Assembly: GCA_947471745.1 (NCBI GenBank)
Contig: CANJKZ010000010.1
Location: forward strand, 4,087,001-4,151,000
Source: Closterium sp. Naga37s-1
Lineage: Eukaryota > Streptophyta > Zygnematophyceae > Desmidiales > Closteriaceae
Length of the DNA stretch: 64,000 bases
Direction of reading: 5' to 3'
Each line of letters begins with the position of its first letter. Position 1 is the stretch's first letter. The translations under genes and the position numbers were made by a program. Below, piece by piece: positions 1 through 12,700 of this stretch. The notes beneath the pieces were generated by a model that ran no database searches, had not been told where the DNA came from, and saw nothing but the letters and a program-made list of their open reading frames with translations.

Positions 1-9
1 CTAAAACTG

Positions 10-2258
10 GTGTCGCGTCTATTCTTCGCTCCACCGTCACCGTCGTCTCTGCCGCCGCCTGGCTCGGTGCTTTGCCAGGTTCTTAGTCTCCCATCTTCTA
101 CTGGTCTCTCGTTACAGCCAGGCTCCCCACTGCCTCCTCCCTCCCCTTACACTGAGCAGACGGGAGGTCTTACGGAGCGTCGTGAGCCTGAGTCTCGTCC
201 TGCCTCGCCTGTTCGCACTGGTTGTCGTGTTCCTCGTGAGTGTCCTCCTCCTGTCCGCGGCACGCACACTATGGCACTTCGTCCTTCCTCTGTTCCACAG
301 CGTGTTCCTCTGCCGTCCCCTCCTGCGTCCTCTCTTTCGCACAATCTGGACCCTGAGTCTGACCTAGTTCGTGCTGCCAGTCCTACTGTTACGCGTCTCT
401 TAGCCACTGTTGTCACTGACCCTTCTTTTGAGTCCACTGCTGCGTTTGCCTTAGTCGCTGAGCTTGTTGACTTTGCTGCTGCCTGTCGTCTAGACTACGC
501 CGCTAGTCTTGTTGCTGAGTCTGAGTCTGTCTGTCCTCCGTCCGTCGGGGGTGAGTGTGCTCTTGGCACGGACGTCCTTGAGGACAGGCAGGAGGACTTT
601 GAGTGTCTTGCAGGTTCTGTACCTCATCTTGTGTCCACGCTGCTTGCACCTGAGGGAGACCCGGATGCTCCAAACATCCCGACCCCGCGCTCTTCCGCAG
701 AGGCGATTACGGGTCCCTACTCCTCTCAATGGCAGATAGCCATGGACATAGAGATGGCGTCCTGGAATCCCACATGCACTTACGTCGACGCAGTTCCCCC
801 CTCCTAGGGCGAACATAGTCGATGGCATGTGGATTTTCAGGGTGAAGCGGCCGACGGGTTCTCTGCCTGTCTTCAAGGCTCGTTACGTTGCTAGAGGCTT
901 CAGTTAGCGATAGGGAGTTGACTTCTTCCAGACCTTCTCCCCTACCCCGAAGATGACCACTCTTCGGGTGCTGCTGCACGTTGCCGCTCAGCGTGACTAC
1001 GAGCTTCACTCTCTTGACTTCAGCACAGCTTTCCTACAGGGCAGCCTGCACGAGGAGATCTGGCTGCGCCGTCCACCTGGCTTCACTGGGTCATTTCCTG
1101 CAGGTACCCAGTTGGAGCCTCCGACGGCCAGTCTACGGTCTCCGCCACGCGCCTCGTGAGTGGCACGACACAATGAGGACGACACTTGCGGCACTTGGGT
1201 TTGCTCCTTCGACTGCAGATCCGTCGCTGTTTCTCCGCACCGACACTTCGCTGCCGCCGTTCTACATCCTCATGTAGGTCGACCACTTGATTTTTGCCAC
1301 TACTAACACTGAGGCACTCGCCCTTGTGAAGTCGGAGCTGCAGAAGAGACACAAGTGCACAGACCTAGGTGAGCTGTGTAGCTATCTTGACTTGCAGATC
1401 ACTCGGGACAGAGCACGGCGCACCATCACCCTGACTCAGTCACACATAGTGCAGCAGGTCCTTCAGCACTTCAGCTTCACTTGGTCCTCGCCACAGTCCA
1501 CTCCTCTAGTTACCAGTCACTTGCTCTCAGCTCCACCTTCGGACGAGTCCGTAGAGCCAAGTGGCCCGTACCCAGAGCTAGTGGGCTGCCTCATGTACCT
1601 AATGACCTGCACTCGTCCTGACCTTGCGTACCCTCTTGGCCTTCTGGCACGCTACGTGGCTCCTGGTAGGCACCGAAAGGTGCACTGGGATGCTGCGAAG
1701 AAGGTACTACGTTACTTGTGCAGTACATTGGGCATGGGGCTCGTGCTTGGAGGGCGGGGTCTAGTTGTCCTCGCTGGACACTCATACGCTTCGTGGGTTG
1801 ACGACCTGACTACGCAGCGGTCGTCTCAGGGTTACACGTTCAGCCTTGGCTCCGGCTCTGTATCTTGGCAGTCTACCCGGTTGTCTTCTGTTCTCAGCTC
1901 CAGTTGTGAGGCTGAGATCTACGCGACAGCCATGGCTGCACAGGAGTTACGCTGGCTCACCTGCCTACTGACCGACATGGGAGAGCGACCTCGTTCTCCT
2001 CCAGTTTTGTACGTAGACAACAAGGCTGCAATCGCCTTGTGTCAGGAGCACAGACTGGAGCACAGAACGAAGCACATCGCTTTGCGTTACTTCCTTGCTC
2101 GAGAGCTGCTTCAGCGCGGTCAGCTTCGTCTTGCTTACGTGGCCACTCGGGCCAACACTGCTGATATATTCACCAAGGCACTTCAGCCTTGTGATCATCA
2201 GCGTTTCTGTACTGTGTTGGGCCTTGTGCCTGTTTTGCCTCACTTGCTCACTGCTTGA
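10..2258 (+). pseudogene. Ty1/copia polyprotein remnant (linker, RT, RNase H), broken
   Basis: This is the 3' half of a copia gag-pol gene whose 5' part lies outside the window. It starts in the Ser/Pro-rich linker between integrase and reverse transcriptase, then shows RT blocks (LHSLDFSTAFLQGSLHEEIW near 1000-1060), a chromosomal-type copia RNase H (SSCEAEIYATAMAAQELRW near 1890-1955) and the terminal HIALRYFLAREL block. It is aligned by eye with the intact copy at 6710-12754. Decay is clear: a stop at 805-807, two stops in the segment at 905-917, a one-base insertion near 1110 and a stop at 1275-1277. The reading frame moves from frame 1 to 2 to 3. The catalytic YVDD motif has become stop-V-D-H, so it cannot encode an active RT. 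Confidence 0.93.
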
Positions 2259-2502
2259 CTTTGCTTGTACTATGACCTATATATATACCTGCATGCTTAC
2301 TCTTGCTAGATAGTGATCACTGTACTGTTTGCTGTCTTTTATTTAACTCTGCATGTGGACCGGCCTTGTGGCCATTTGCTTGTGCTCAGAGTGTGTGGTC
2401 ACTTCGTGGTCCACCCTGAGCTTGCTTCTGCTTTGCTCTTGTCTTGACTGGTCTTGTGACCATTGTTTGCTCTGGCTATCCCCCACTTCGCCTATAGGGG
2501 TG

Positions 2503-2638
2503 TGTCAAAAATATATGTGTATTAACTTGTCTAGGCTATATAGGGGCTAGCCTTAGGGGGTACAGTTCTCACGTCGACACTCTTCTTTGTACCCCATCCT
2601 AGACCTAATCAATCACCTTTCTCCTGAGTCTCTTAACA
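2503..2638 (+). repeat. 3' LTR of the left copia remnant
   Basis: It follows a polypurine tract (ctataggggtg, 2492-2502). It begins TGTCAAAA and can be read to a CA at 2638. The start matches the TGTCAAAC start of the other copia LTRs here. The 3' end is chosen only because a 136-bp length with a CA end fits the family, so it is provisional. The next 259 bp (2639-2897) show nothing recognisable. Confidence 0.6.
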
Positions 2639-2897
2639 GTCCCTACCGGTAAGTTTGTCGAACGCATTCTTACAATATTTTTTCTTGAGGTTATGGTACA
2701 GTATGTCCTGACTGGACTTGGGATGTGTAATTGATTGTCCGGGCAGAATGAGGGTGCTACAAATCGTTGATAGGGAGAGCATGCTTTGTTACCAATACAC
2801 CACAAAGCATTCACGTTTCATTGCAGGAGCATTTGCATGCAACTCACGAGACCTAGGTACATACCATACAAACAGAGCACTTCATAAGCTCCACACT

Positions 2898-3729
2898 CAT
2901 GGCTGATTTTATCAAGGTAATTACCCTGATTTCAGGGTGATTTCAGGCTTGTCACTTTCTGGTCCCTGAGAAATCAGGTTTTTCGCATTTTGGTCACTGA
3001 TCCATTCAGGGTATTGTTTTAGCGGACCCTGAAAATTAGTGTTTTTACGGACCCTGTCAATACAGAGTACGCGACCTATAGACCCTGAATGCGATGTTAT
3101 TGGAACGAAGTTTCTCGAAAATTTCCTCCTGATAACCCCACCTCCGGATTGATCACAATACCCCCCACGTGCGTAATCCCTCCCCCCCCCCCCCCCCCCC
3201 CCTTTATCGGGACGAAATTTCTTCGTATTTTCGTTCCCATACACCCACCATCGAGATCGGACGAATCTGTAATGTCAGATCTACCGTAGTTTGTTGTTAT
3301 TGGTCGAAATAGTTGTGCGTTGACACATCGCCACTCACATCGCGAGTCACAACGCCAGTCACATCGCCACTGTGCCAGTCACATCCCTAGTCACAGCACT
3401 AGTCACAGCGCCAGTCACAGTCACCCTTGCGACACCAACAGCGGATTCGACCTTTGCTCCGTGCAGATTCGATTCGCTGGGTCAAGGCAGATTCTGCCTG
3501 AAATCCCCGTAGACTGTCAGTCAAGCAGATGTTGCGATTATGCAGAGTGAGACTTTTTTCCCTAGTAAAGAAAGAGCGCGTTACTACGACTCCGATTTTC
3601 AATTCTTGACCCTGAACATTCAAAGTTCACTACTTCTCAACCCTGAACAATCAGGGTGCTGTTATTTAGGGTAATCTTTTTTTTATTTAGGTTGAACTCA
3701 GGGTACCTAAATTTGAAACGTCGGCCTTG
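2898..3729. mobile_element. Non-autonomous hAT-like element A with 8-bp target duplication
   Basis: The 832-bp element is flanked by the 8-bp direct repeat TCCACACT (2890-2897 and 3730-3737). Its ends are imperfect inverted repeats, CATGGCTGA on the left and CAAGGCCGA read inward from the right (7/9 matches). An 8-bp duplication with CA-starting ends is the known hallmark of the hAT superfamily. No transposase is encoded. Many ACCCTGA/TCAGGGT copies sit near both ends, as expected for subterminal transposase-binding repeats. The interior has a run of 21 C (3182-3202) and a short tandem AGTCACA-type repeat (about 3320-3420). A second element with related ends is at 46744-47269. Confidence 0.8.
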
Positions 3730-3737
3730 TCCACACT

Positions 3738-4097
3738 CTTCAACCCCTTCAAGCACCACTTGGATCCGAGAGGACAAGTGGGGGTAGGAGGGGACAAAAG
3801 CAACAGACATAGATGCTGCTACTGCATGCACCGAGGAGCCAAGAGCCTTGATAAGGTCGTCAGAGAGAGGCAGTGAGAAGCATGTGCCAAAAGAGATTCA
3901 AAGCTGGGCTTGTGCACCCCAAAACGTTTAGACAAGGAGCGTAGGGGTGGAAAGGTGGTTGTGGCTGTTACTCTGGCGAGATGACTCCCTTATGGCAGAG
4001 AGAATGGAGAGGGGAGTTACGAGGCGCCTCAAAAGACGACTTCTGTTCTTAGGAGCCTCAAAAGGCGACTTTGGCACCTCAAAGGGGAGGTTGCAGG
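3738..4097. other. Intergenic stretch with CCTCAAA half-palindromes
   Basis: No coding potential is seen. It holds three closely spaced copies of a CCTCAAA(A) motif (4021-4085: GAGGCGCCTCAAAA, GAGCCTCAAAAGGCGAC, CACCTCAAAGGGG). They resemble halves of the TTTTGAGNCGNCTCAAAA palindrome found in the host-gene introns. The segment ends at the target site of the copia element that starts at 4098. Confidence 0.5.
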
Positions 4098-4223
4098 TGT
4101 CAAACTCATATGCTATAGTCTGTGTAGGCTGTAGTGGGGTAGACAATATGGGGTACAACACTTTTAGGTTTTCCTACTTGTACCCACCTGCTTGCTAGTT
4201 CATTCATTCCTTGTTCTTTCACA
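4098..4223 (+). repeat. 5' LTR of the outer copia element
   Basis: 126 bp, TGTCAAAC...TTTCACA. It matches the right LTR at 14327-14446 except for six bases absent there, and is very close to the 126-bp LTRs at 49245 and 56393. Confidence 0.92.
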
Positions 4224-4237
4224 TGGTATAGAGCAGG
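4224..4237 (+). promoter_or_regulatory. Primer-binding site, initiator-tRNA-Met type
   Basis: TGGTATAGAGCAGG lies directly after the 5' LTR. It is one base short of the TGGTATCAGAGC site that plant copia elements use to prime from the 3' end of initiator methionine tRNA. The same variant is at 49371. Confidence 0.8.
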
Positions 4238-5215
4238 TTCCCTAGTGGGAACTTCCTAGGGCCCACCACTGAAAATCGACTTTTTTTTTTCTGACCGAAG
4301 CGCGAGTCGCCCCTGCCCGAGGCGCGCCCATGGGCCGCCCTCTTGTCGAGCCCTCCTAGAGGCCCCTCTCACGGCCCCTCGCGCCACCCTTAGCGGCCCC
4401 GTCGCCACCCCTAGCGGCCCCGTTGCCGCCCTTCCAGGCCCCTCGCGGCCCCTTCGCGGTCCCGTCGCCGCCCCTAGCGGCCCCGTCGCCGCCCTTCTAG
4501 GCCCCTCGCGGCCCCTTCGCGGCCCCGTCGCCACCCCTAGCGGCCCCGTCGCCGCCCTTCCAGGCCCCTCGCGGCCCCTTCGCGGCCCCGTTGCCGCCCC
4601 TAGCGGCCCCGTCGCCGCCCTTCCAGGCCCCTCGCGGCCCCTTCGCGGCCCCGTCGCCGCCCCTCGCGGCCCCGTCGCCGCCCTTCGCGGCCCCGTCGCC
4701 CCCCCCTCGCGGCCCCGTCGCCGCCCTTCGCGGCCCTGTCGCCGCCCCTAGCGGCCCCTGTCGCCGCCCTTAGCGGCCCCGTCGCCGCCCCTTGCGGCCC
4801 CGTCGCCGCCCCCCCTTTCGGCCCCTCCCTGGCCCCTTCACTGCCGAGTCGCCGAGCCGCCAAGCAGCCGAACAGCCGAGCAGCCGAGCCGCCGAGCCGC
4901 CGAGCCGCCAAGCCGCCGAACCGCCGGGCTGCCCAGCAGCTGAGCCGCTGAGCCGCCGAGCAGCTGAGCCGCCGAGCCGCCGAGCCGCCGAACCGCCGGG
5001 CCGCCCAGCAGCCGAGCCGCCGAGCCGCCGAGCAGCCGAGCCGCCTGCAGCCGAGCCGCCGAGCCGCCGAGCCGCCGAGCCGCCGAGGCCGCCGTCGAGC
5101 CGCCACTGCCACTGCCGAGCCGCTGCCACCACTGTTGCAGCCCTGTTCCTTCCGGCGCGCCCCGGCCCTACCCACCCGGACTGGTGAGAGCCCTCCCTGC
5201 TAGACCACTGCTGTC
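4238..5215 (+). repeat. GC-rich leader with GGCCCCGTCGCCGCCC and GAGCCGCC repeats
   Basis: The long untranslated leader is built from degenerate tandem copies of GGCCCCGTCGCCGCCC (about 4380-4810) followed by GAGCCGCC-type repeats (about 4850-5090). Long open frames on both strands here result from the repeats having few stop codons and are not genes. The element at 49245 has a similar leader. Confidence 0.8.
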
Positions 5216-5959
5216 ATGGCTACCCCCACTGTCCTTACCTTTGATGCTGAGGGTCGTGCGGTTGACTTCGAGGTCTGGGTCGATGACCGGCAGCTTTTCC
5301 TGCAGTGCGATAGGGCAGACGGACTCTCCCTGTTCGATCTCACCTCTGGTGCCTCTCCTGCCCCGCCTGCTGATGCTGACAGCACTGTTCGCTCACAGTG
5401 GGCCACGCGCGATGCTGCTGCCCGTCTTGCTGTGCGTCGCCACTTACCGACCGCTGAGCGTGCGCACTTTAGTCAGTACAAGAGTGCTAAGACCTTGTAC
5501 GGCGCTGTAGTTGCACGCTACTCTTCCCCTGCCACTGCTGCTCTTAGCCGCCTCATACTGTCGTACCTGTTTCCTGACCTCGCCGCCTTTCCCACTGTCG
5601 CTGACCTCGTTACGCACCTCCGCACTAGTGACACCCGCTACCGCGCTGCGCTTCCTGCTGAGTTCTGCGCCAAGAACCCCCCCCCCATGTACATCACCCT
5701 CTACTACATAGTCACCCGGCTCCCTGACTCCCTTCGCTCGGTCAGGGACCACTTCCTCTCTGTTTGCCCCACCACACTCACCGTTGACCTCCTCGAGGAG
5801 CGCCTCCTGGCAGCTGAGAAGAGTATAGTCGCTGTAGGAGCCTCTAGAGGTGACCCGCGTGCCCCTGTCTTTGAGGGGTGCTCCCCCTCCCCCCTTTTGC
5901 CCTCTGTTGCCTCTGCTGCTGCCGTCAACGAAGTCGACGCGTTCAGGCCCCGCGTTTAG
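5216..5959 (+). pseudogene. Copia gag (UBN2-like), truncated at the rearrangement junction
   Basis: It starts with MATPTVLTFDAEGRAVDF and runs through the copia gag domain to LLPSVASAAAVN, matching the gag at 50288. Homology stops at about 5925; the last residues come from junction sequence. Protease, integrase and 5' RT that should follow are absent. A run of ten C at about 5677-5686 keeps the frame here, whereas the sister copy at 50288 has twelve C and is frameshifted. It would encode the particle structural protein but is detached from its pol gene. Confidence 0.88.
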
Positions 5960-6709
5960 GCCCCGTCGGCCCCGTCTCGGGCCCCGTCGACCCGCGCTAG
6001 CCCCGTTTCAGGCCCCGTCGGCCCCTTTTCAGGCCCCGTCGGCCCCGCGCTAGCCCCTCTCAGGCCCCGTCGGCCCGCGCTAGCCCCGTTTCAGGCCCCG
6101 TCGGCCCCGTTTCAGGCCCCGTCGGCCCCGCGCTAGCCCCTCTCAGGCCCCGTCGGCCCGCGCTAGCCCCGTTTCAGGCCCCGTCGGCCCGCGCTAGCCC
6201 CGTCTCAGGCCCAGTAGGCCCCGCGCTAGCCCCTCTCAGGCCCCGTCGGCCCCGCGCTAGCCCCATTCAGGCCCCGATCGGGCCCGCGCTAGCCCCGTTT
6301 CAGGCCCCTTCGGCCCCGTTTCAGGCCCCGTCGGCCCCGCGCTAGCCCCGTTCAGGCCCCGTCGGCCCCTTGCTAGCCCCGTCAAGGCCCCGTTTGGCCC
6401 CGCGCTAGCCCCGCTCAGGCCCCGATCGGCCCCGCGCTCGCCCCTCTCGGGCCCCAACCGGCCCCGTGCCTACCTCGCCGACCCGTGCCCACCACCCAGA
6501 GGCCCCGGGCGGCCCGTTCCCGCCGCAGCACAAGAGGGAGAGCGGGCGGCCCGTCCCCGCCGTGACCTGAGCCAAGCCGCGCGCCCCGAGCCGAGCCGCG
6601 CCACCCAGCCGAGCCGCGACCCGACCTGAACCGAGCCGCGCCGCCCTGCCCTACCTGGTTCGTCCTACCTGCTTCTCCTACCGCTACTGCTGCTATTTCT
6701 ACTGTTCCT
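5945..6709 (+). repeat. Leader repeats of the inner copia element
   Basis: Degenerate tandem copies of GGCCCCGTCGG and CCGCGCTAGCCCC fill about 5945-6460, followed by a GC-rich unique part up to the start codon. It corresponds to the leaders of the other copia elements but has its own repeat unit. Confidence 0.75.
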
Positions 6710-9700
6710 ATGGCTAGCCCACAGGTTCTCGTGTTCGATGCTGAGGGCCGCCCTGTGAAGTTTGACACCTGGCTCGATGACCTGCACCTCTACCTACAGC
6801 TCACAGCCAAGGATGACATCTCACTGTACGATCACGCCCTAGGCCTTGTCACTGCCCCTGCTGCTACTGCTGACAGCACTGCTCACTCACAGTGGCAGAC
6901 TCGTGATGCCCACGCTCGCTTCGCCATTCGCAACTCCCTGCCGATAGACGAACGCGAGCACTTTGGTCAGCACAAGACTGCACCGGCACTGTACACAGCT
7001 GTAGTTGCTCGCTACTCCTCACCTGCCTCTGCCGCACTAGGCCGTCTCTCCCTCCCCTACCTGTTTCTCGACCTGGCCTCCTTTCACACAGTCGCTGACC
7101 TCATCACGCACCTCCGTACTAGTGAGGCCCGCTTCCGTGCCGCCATGCCTGCTGAGTTCCTTGCCACGCACCCCCCTCCACTCTGGCTCACTCTCTATCA
7201 CCTAGTCACCCGCCTCCCTGACACACTGCGTGCTGTCAGGGACCACTTCCTAGCTCGTTGCCCCACTGAGCTCACCATTGCCCTCCTCGAGAAGGAGCTA
7301 CTTGCAGCTGAGGCTAGCATAGTCGCTGTAGGTGCCTCTCGTGGCGACCCCCGTACCCCGTTCTTTGAGGGGTGTTCTCCTTCCCCCCTTCTTCCCTCTG
7401 TCGCCTCTGCTGCTGCTGTCGACCTTCTTGGTACTGAGAAGGTCGGCACTGCGTCTGCCTCGAGCGGACGCCGCAGCGGCAAGGGCAAAGGGGGCAAGGG
7501 TAGTGGCGGTGACGGCGGGGGAGGCGGCGGTGGGGGCGGTGGAGGCAGTGGGGGTGGTGGCTCGGCTGGAGGGGCGAGTGGTAGCGGTGGGGGTGGTGGC
7601 GGCAGCGGCGGGGGAGGTGGCAGGAGTGGAGGCGGCGGTTGGGGTGGCGGTGGACGAGGCGGCGGCAGGGGTTGGGGTGGTCGAGGAGGTGGCAGCGGTG
7701 GTGGTGGCCGTGGAGGCGCTGGCGGTGGCCAGGGCCAGCAGCACACTCTCTCGCCCCAGGAGGTCCGTGAGTGGTACTCTCAGCACGGGGGTGGGGGTGG
7801 TCTTAGCTGCACGTACGTCATTCGCACTGGTGACCGCACTGGTCAGCAGTGTGGACGACCGCACGCCACACAGCGCTGCTTCTCTCGTCTCGACGACGCT
7901 TGGCGTGTTCAGTTCCCTCAGGCCACTGAGCTGCCCCGCTGGCTTGATCTCCTGAAGAAGGGGATTGATATCTATGCTCTAGACTTTGATGCTATTCTAT
8001 CTGCCATGTATGTGATGTCTACTAGTGGAGAGGGTGCTGAGTACTTGTGTGTGCCGCCCGACCCGGGCATTAGGGCCAGTGCGTCTGCCGCTCCAGGTAC
8101 TCACGTGTCGGCTACCCCAGGTGCTGGTGAGGCTGCTGCTCTAGGTGCTCGTGTGTCTCCCCCCCTTGGTACTGCGTCGACTGCCGCACTGCACACCTTC
8201 ACACTGGACTCAGGTGCTTCTCGCTGCTTCTTTCGTGACCGCACTGCCCTTGAGCCGCTTGCTCGACCAGTTGCTGTCTCCCTTGCTGACCCCTCTGGGG
8301 GTCCGGTCACTGCGACCTCTTCCACTGTCCTTCCCTGCCCTGCGGTCCCGTCGGGCACACTGTCAGGTCTCCACCTCCCCTCGTTCTCTACGAACTTGGT
8401 GGCAGGCTGTACACTCCAGGACGGGGGTGTTCACCAGTTCACCCCTGCCTACGAGCGCGTGACACACTGCACGTGTGCTCGTACGGGCCGTCACTTGGCT
8501 ACCTTCACTCGGCAGCCGGGGTCGGACCTGTACACACTGACTACTGAGTCCCCTCAGGTTGCTGCGACTGCGTCCGCGTCCGCGTCAGGTCAGCTGTCCG
8601 CCCCCTGCTCGTGTCGCTCTTTGGCACACGAGACTGTCCTCTGGCACCACCGCCTTGGCCACCCGTCTGTGCAGCGGCTTCGTGCCATGCACTCCAGGTA
8701 CCTTGTCTCTGGCCTGCCCAGGGTCCTTCCTCCCCTCCCACCCTCGCCTGCTCCTACCTGTCTCCCCTGTGTCGAGGGACGGCAGCGCGCCGCTCCTCAC
8801 TCCTCCTCGTTCCCCCCGACGACTGCTCCCTTGCAGACACTCCACATGGACGTGTGGGGCCCAGCCCGCGTCCGTGGTCAGGGTCAGGAGAGGTACTTCC
8901 TGATAGTTGTTGACGACTACTCGCGCTACACCTCGGTCTTCCCCTTGCGCACCAAGGGTGAGGTCCCTGATGTCTTGATCCCTTGGATCCGCAGAGCCCG
9001 TCTCCAGCTCAGCGAGCGTTTTCACTCGGACTTTCCTGTCCTGCGCTTGCACTCTGACAGAGGTGGTGAGTTCTCCTCCGACCTCTTGGCAGCCTACTAT
9101 GCTGAGCACGGCATTGAGCAGTCGTTCACGCTTCCGGCTTCTCCACAGCAGAATGGGGTTGCGGAGCGCCGCATTGGCCTGGTCATGGAGGTCGCCCGTA
9201 CCTCCTTGATCCATGCGGCTGCCCCCCACTTTCTGTGGCCGTTTGCGGTCCGGTACGCTGCGCATCAGCTCAACCTCTGGCCCCGTGTCTCCTTGCCGGA
9301 GACCTCGCCCACGCTACTGTGGACGGGGGAGGTTGGCGATGCGTCGCGTTTCCGGGTCTGGGGGTCTCGAGCTTTTGTCCGCGATTCGTCTGCGGACAAG
9401 CTCTCCTCCCGTGCTGTTCCCTGCGTCTTCCTCGGCTTTGTCCCGGACGCGTCTGGTTGGCAGTTTTACCACGCCACCTCGCGCCGAGTCTTGCCCTCCC
9501 AGGACGTCACTTTTGACGAGTCCGTCCCCTACTACCGCCTCTTCCCCTACCGCACTGCCCCGCTCCCCCCCCCGCCTCTCTTCCTCTCGCCAGGTGCTGC
9601 TGTTGCAGACCCCCTCCCCCCTCAGGGTGCCGCTCCCTCAGGTGTGTCTCAGGTAGACCCGGTTGAGCCTGTTGAGGTAGCTGTCGACTCTCGTCCTGCT

Positions 9701-12700
9701 GGGGGTGCTGAGCCTGGGGGTGCTGAGCCTGGGGGTGTGGAGCCTGGGGGTGTGGAGCCTGGGGGTGTGGAGCCTGGGGGTGTGGAGCCTGGGGGTGTGG
9801 AGCCTGGGGGTGTGGAGCTTGAGGGTGCTGAGCTTGGGGGTGTGGAGCCTCGTGGTACTGAGCTGCGGAGTCCGGAGTCTGGGGGTTCTGCGTCTGGAGG
9901 TACGAGGTCTGGGAGTCCTGCACCTGGAGGAGCCCTCTCCTCGGAGCAGCTACGTGCGTGGTACTTAGAGTACTGCAGCCTCCGGAGAGGTACCGCTCGA
10001 GCCGGACGTACTACTGGGACTGGTGCTAGTACTTCTTCTCCCGTTCGGGAGCTCCCCTCCCGCGAGCGGATCCGTGAGTGGTACGAGCGGCGCTGCACTC
10101 TTCGGAGTGGCGTGCCTCGTGTTACGAACCCCGCTGCTGTTGGAGCTGCTGCTGGTGCTGAGGACCCGGGCGTTGGAGCTGCTGCTGGTGCTGAGGACCC
10201 GGGCGTTGGAGCTGCTGCTGGTGCTGAGGACCCGGGCGTTGGAGCTGCTGCTGGTGCTGAGGACCCGGGCGTTGGAGCCGCTGCTGGTGCTGAGGACCCG
10301 GGCGTTGGAGCTGCTGCTGGTGCTGAGGACCCAGGCGCTGGAGCTTCTGCTGGTGCTGAGGACCCGGGCGTTGGAGCTACCGCTGGTGCTGAGGACGTGG
10401 GCGCTGGAGCTGCTGCTGGTGCTGCGGACCCTGGTGCGGGTGTCCCTGCTGGCTCTGGTGTCGCTGCTCGGTCTCAGCCGTACTTTGTTCCGCTCCTTCA
10501 GCAGGTTCTTGGTCAGCTTCCTCCTCCTTTTCCTCCTCCCTCCTTAGAGTGTCCTCAGCCTGTCCAGCTGCAGTCGGCGTTACCGTCTGCCTCCTCTCTC
10601 CTTGGTCCTGCTCCTTACACTGGTCCGACTGGAGGTCTTACTGAGCGGCGTGAGCCTGCGTCTCGTCCTGCGTCGCCTGAGTCTCGTCCTGGGTCGCCTG
10701 TCCGCACTGCTCTCTCTAGTCGTCGAGTCCAGCGTCAGCGTCTTCCTGCTGTCCCAGGCACTCACCGGATGGCGCTTCGTCCGTCCACTGCTCCACAGCG
10801 TGTCCCACTGCCGTCTCCTCCTGCTTCCTCTCTTCCTGCTCTTCCTGACCCTGGGTCAGACTCTCTTCGTGCTACCAGTCCTGCTGTCACGCGTCTCCTG
10901 GCCACTGTTGTCACTGACCCTTCCTTTGAGTCTGCTGCTGCGTCTGCCTTAGTTGCTGAGCTTGTCGACTTTGCTGCTCGCTGTCGTCTAGACTACGCTG
11001 CTAGCCTAGTTGCTGAGTCTGAGTCTGTCTGTCCTCCGTCCGTCGGGGGTGAGTGTGCTCTTGGCACTGACGTCCTTGAGGACAGGCAGGAGGAGTTCCA
11101 GTGCTTTGCTGCCGCTTTGCCCCATCTCGTGTCCATGCTTGTTGCCCCTGAGGGAGACCCGGATGCACCAGACATCCCGACCCCACGCTCTTACGCAGAG
11201 GCGATGGCCGGTCCCTACTCCTCTCAGTGGCAGTCAGCCATGGACACAGAGATGGCTTCCTGGAAGTCCACAGGCACCTACGTCGACGAGGTTCCCCCGC
11301 CTGGGGCGAACATCGTCAGTGGCATGTGGATTTTCAGGGTGAAGCGGCCGCCGGGTTCTCCGCCTGTCTTCAAGGCGCGTTACGTTGCACGAGGCTTCAG
11401 TCAGCGCGAGGGAGTTGACTTCTTCCAGACCTTCTCCCCGACCCCGAAGATGACCACTCTTCGGGTTCTGCTGCACGTCGCCGCTCAGCGTGACTACGAG
11501 CTCCACTCGCTTGACTTCAGCACTGCTTTCCTGCAGGGCAGCCTGCACGAGGAGATCTGGCTGCGCCGTCCACCTGGCTTCACTGGGTCGTTCCCTCCTG
11601 GTACCCAGTGGAGCCTCCGACGGCCAGTCTACGGTCTCCGCCAGGCGCCTCGTGAGTGGCACGACACACTGAGGACTACGCTTGCGGCTCTTGGGTTCGC
11701 GCCTTCTACTGCTGACCCGTCGCTGTTTCTACGCACCGACACCTCACTGCCGCCGTTCTACGTCCTTGTGTACGTCGACGACTTGGTCTTTGCTACTGCT
11801 GACACTGTGGCACTCGCCCACGTGAAGTCGGAGCTGCAGAAGAGACACACGTGCACAGACCTGGGTGAACTGACAAGCTATCTTGGCTTGCGGATCACCC
11901 GGGACAGAGCACGCCGCACCATCACCTTGACTCAGTCACACATGGTGCAGCAGGTCCTTCAGCGCTTCCGCTTCACGTACTCCTCGCCTCAGCCCACTCC
12001 TCTGCCTACCGGTCACTCGCTCTCAGCTCTGCCTTCGGATGAGTCCGTAGAGCCGAGTGGCCCGTATCCAGAGCTTGTGGGTTGCCTCATGTACCTGATG
12101 ACCTGCACTCGACCAGACCTTGCATACCCTCTCAGCATTCTTGCACGCTATGTCGCTCCCGGCCGTCACCGGAAGGAGCACATGGATGCAGCTAAGAGGG
12201 TGTTGCGCTACTTGTGCAGTACGTCGGGCATGGGGCTAGTGCTTGGAGGGCGAGTCCCAGTTGTTCTCACTGGGCACTCAGACGCTTCTTGGGCAGACGA
12301 CCAGGCTACTCAGCGGTCGTCTCAGGGTTACTCCTTCAGTCTTGGCTCTGGTTCTGTTTCTTGGCGTTCTACTCGCTCTTCTTCTGTTCTCAGCTCCAGT
12401 TGTGAGGCTGAGATCTACGCCACAGCCATGGCGGCCCAGGAGCTACGCTGGCTCACCTACTTGCTGACCGACCTTGGAGAGCAGCCTCGTTCTCCTCCAG
12501 TGCTGTACGTCGACAACAAGGCAGCCATTGCCTTGTGTGAGGAGCACAGACTGGAGCACAGAACGAAGCACATTGCTCTGCGTTACTTCCTCGCTCGAGA
12601 GCTGCAGCAGCGTGGTCAGCTTCGCCTGCGTTACGTGGCCTCTGAGGCCAACACTGCTGATGTGTTCACCAAGGCGCTTCAGCCTTGTGACCATCAGCGC

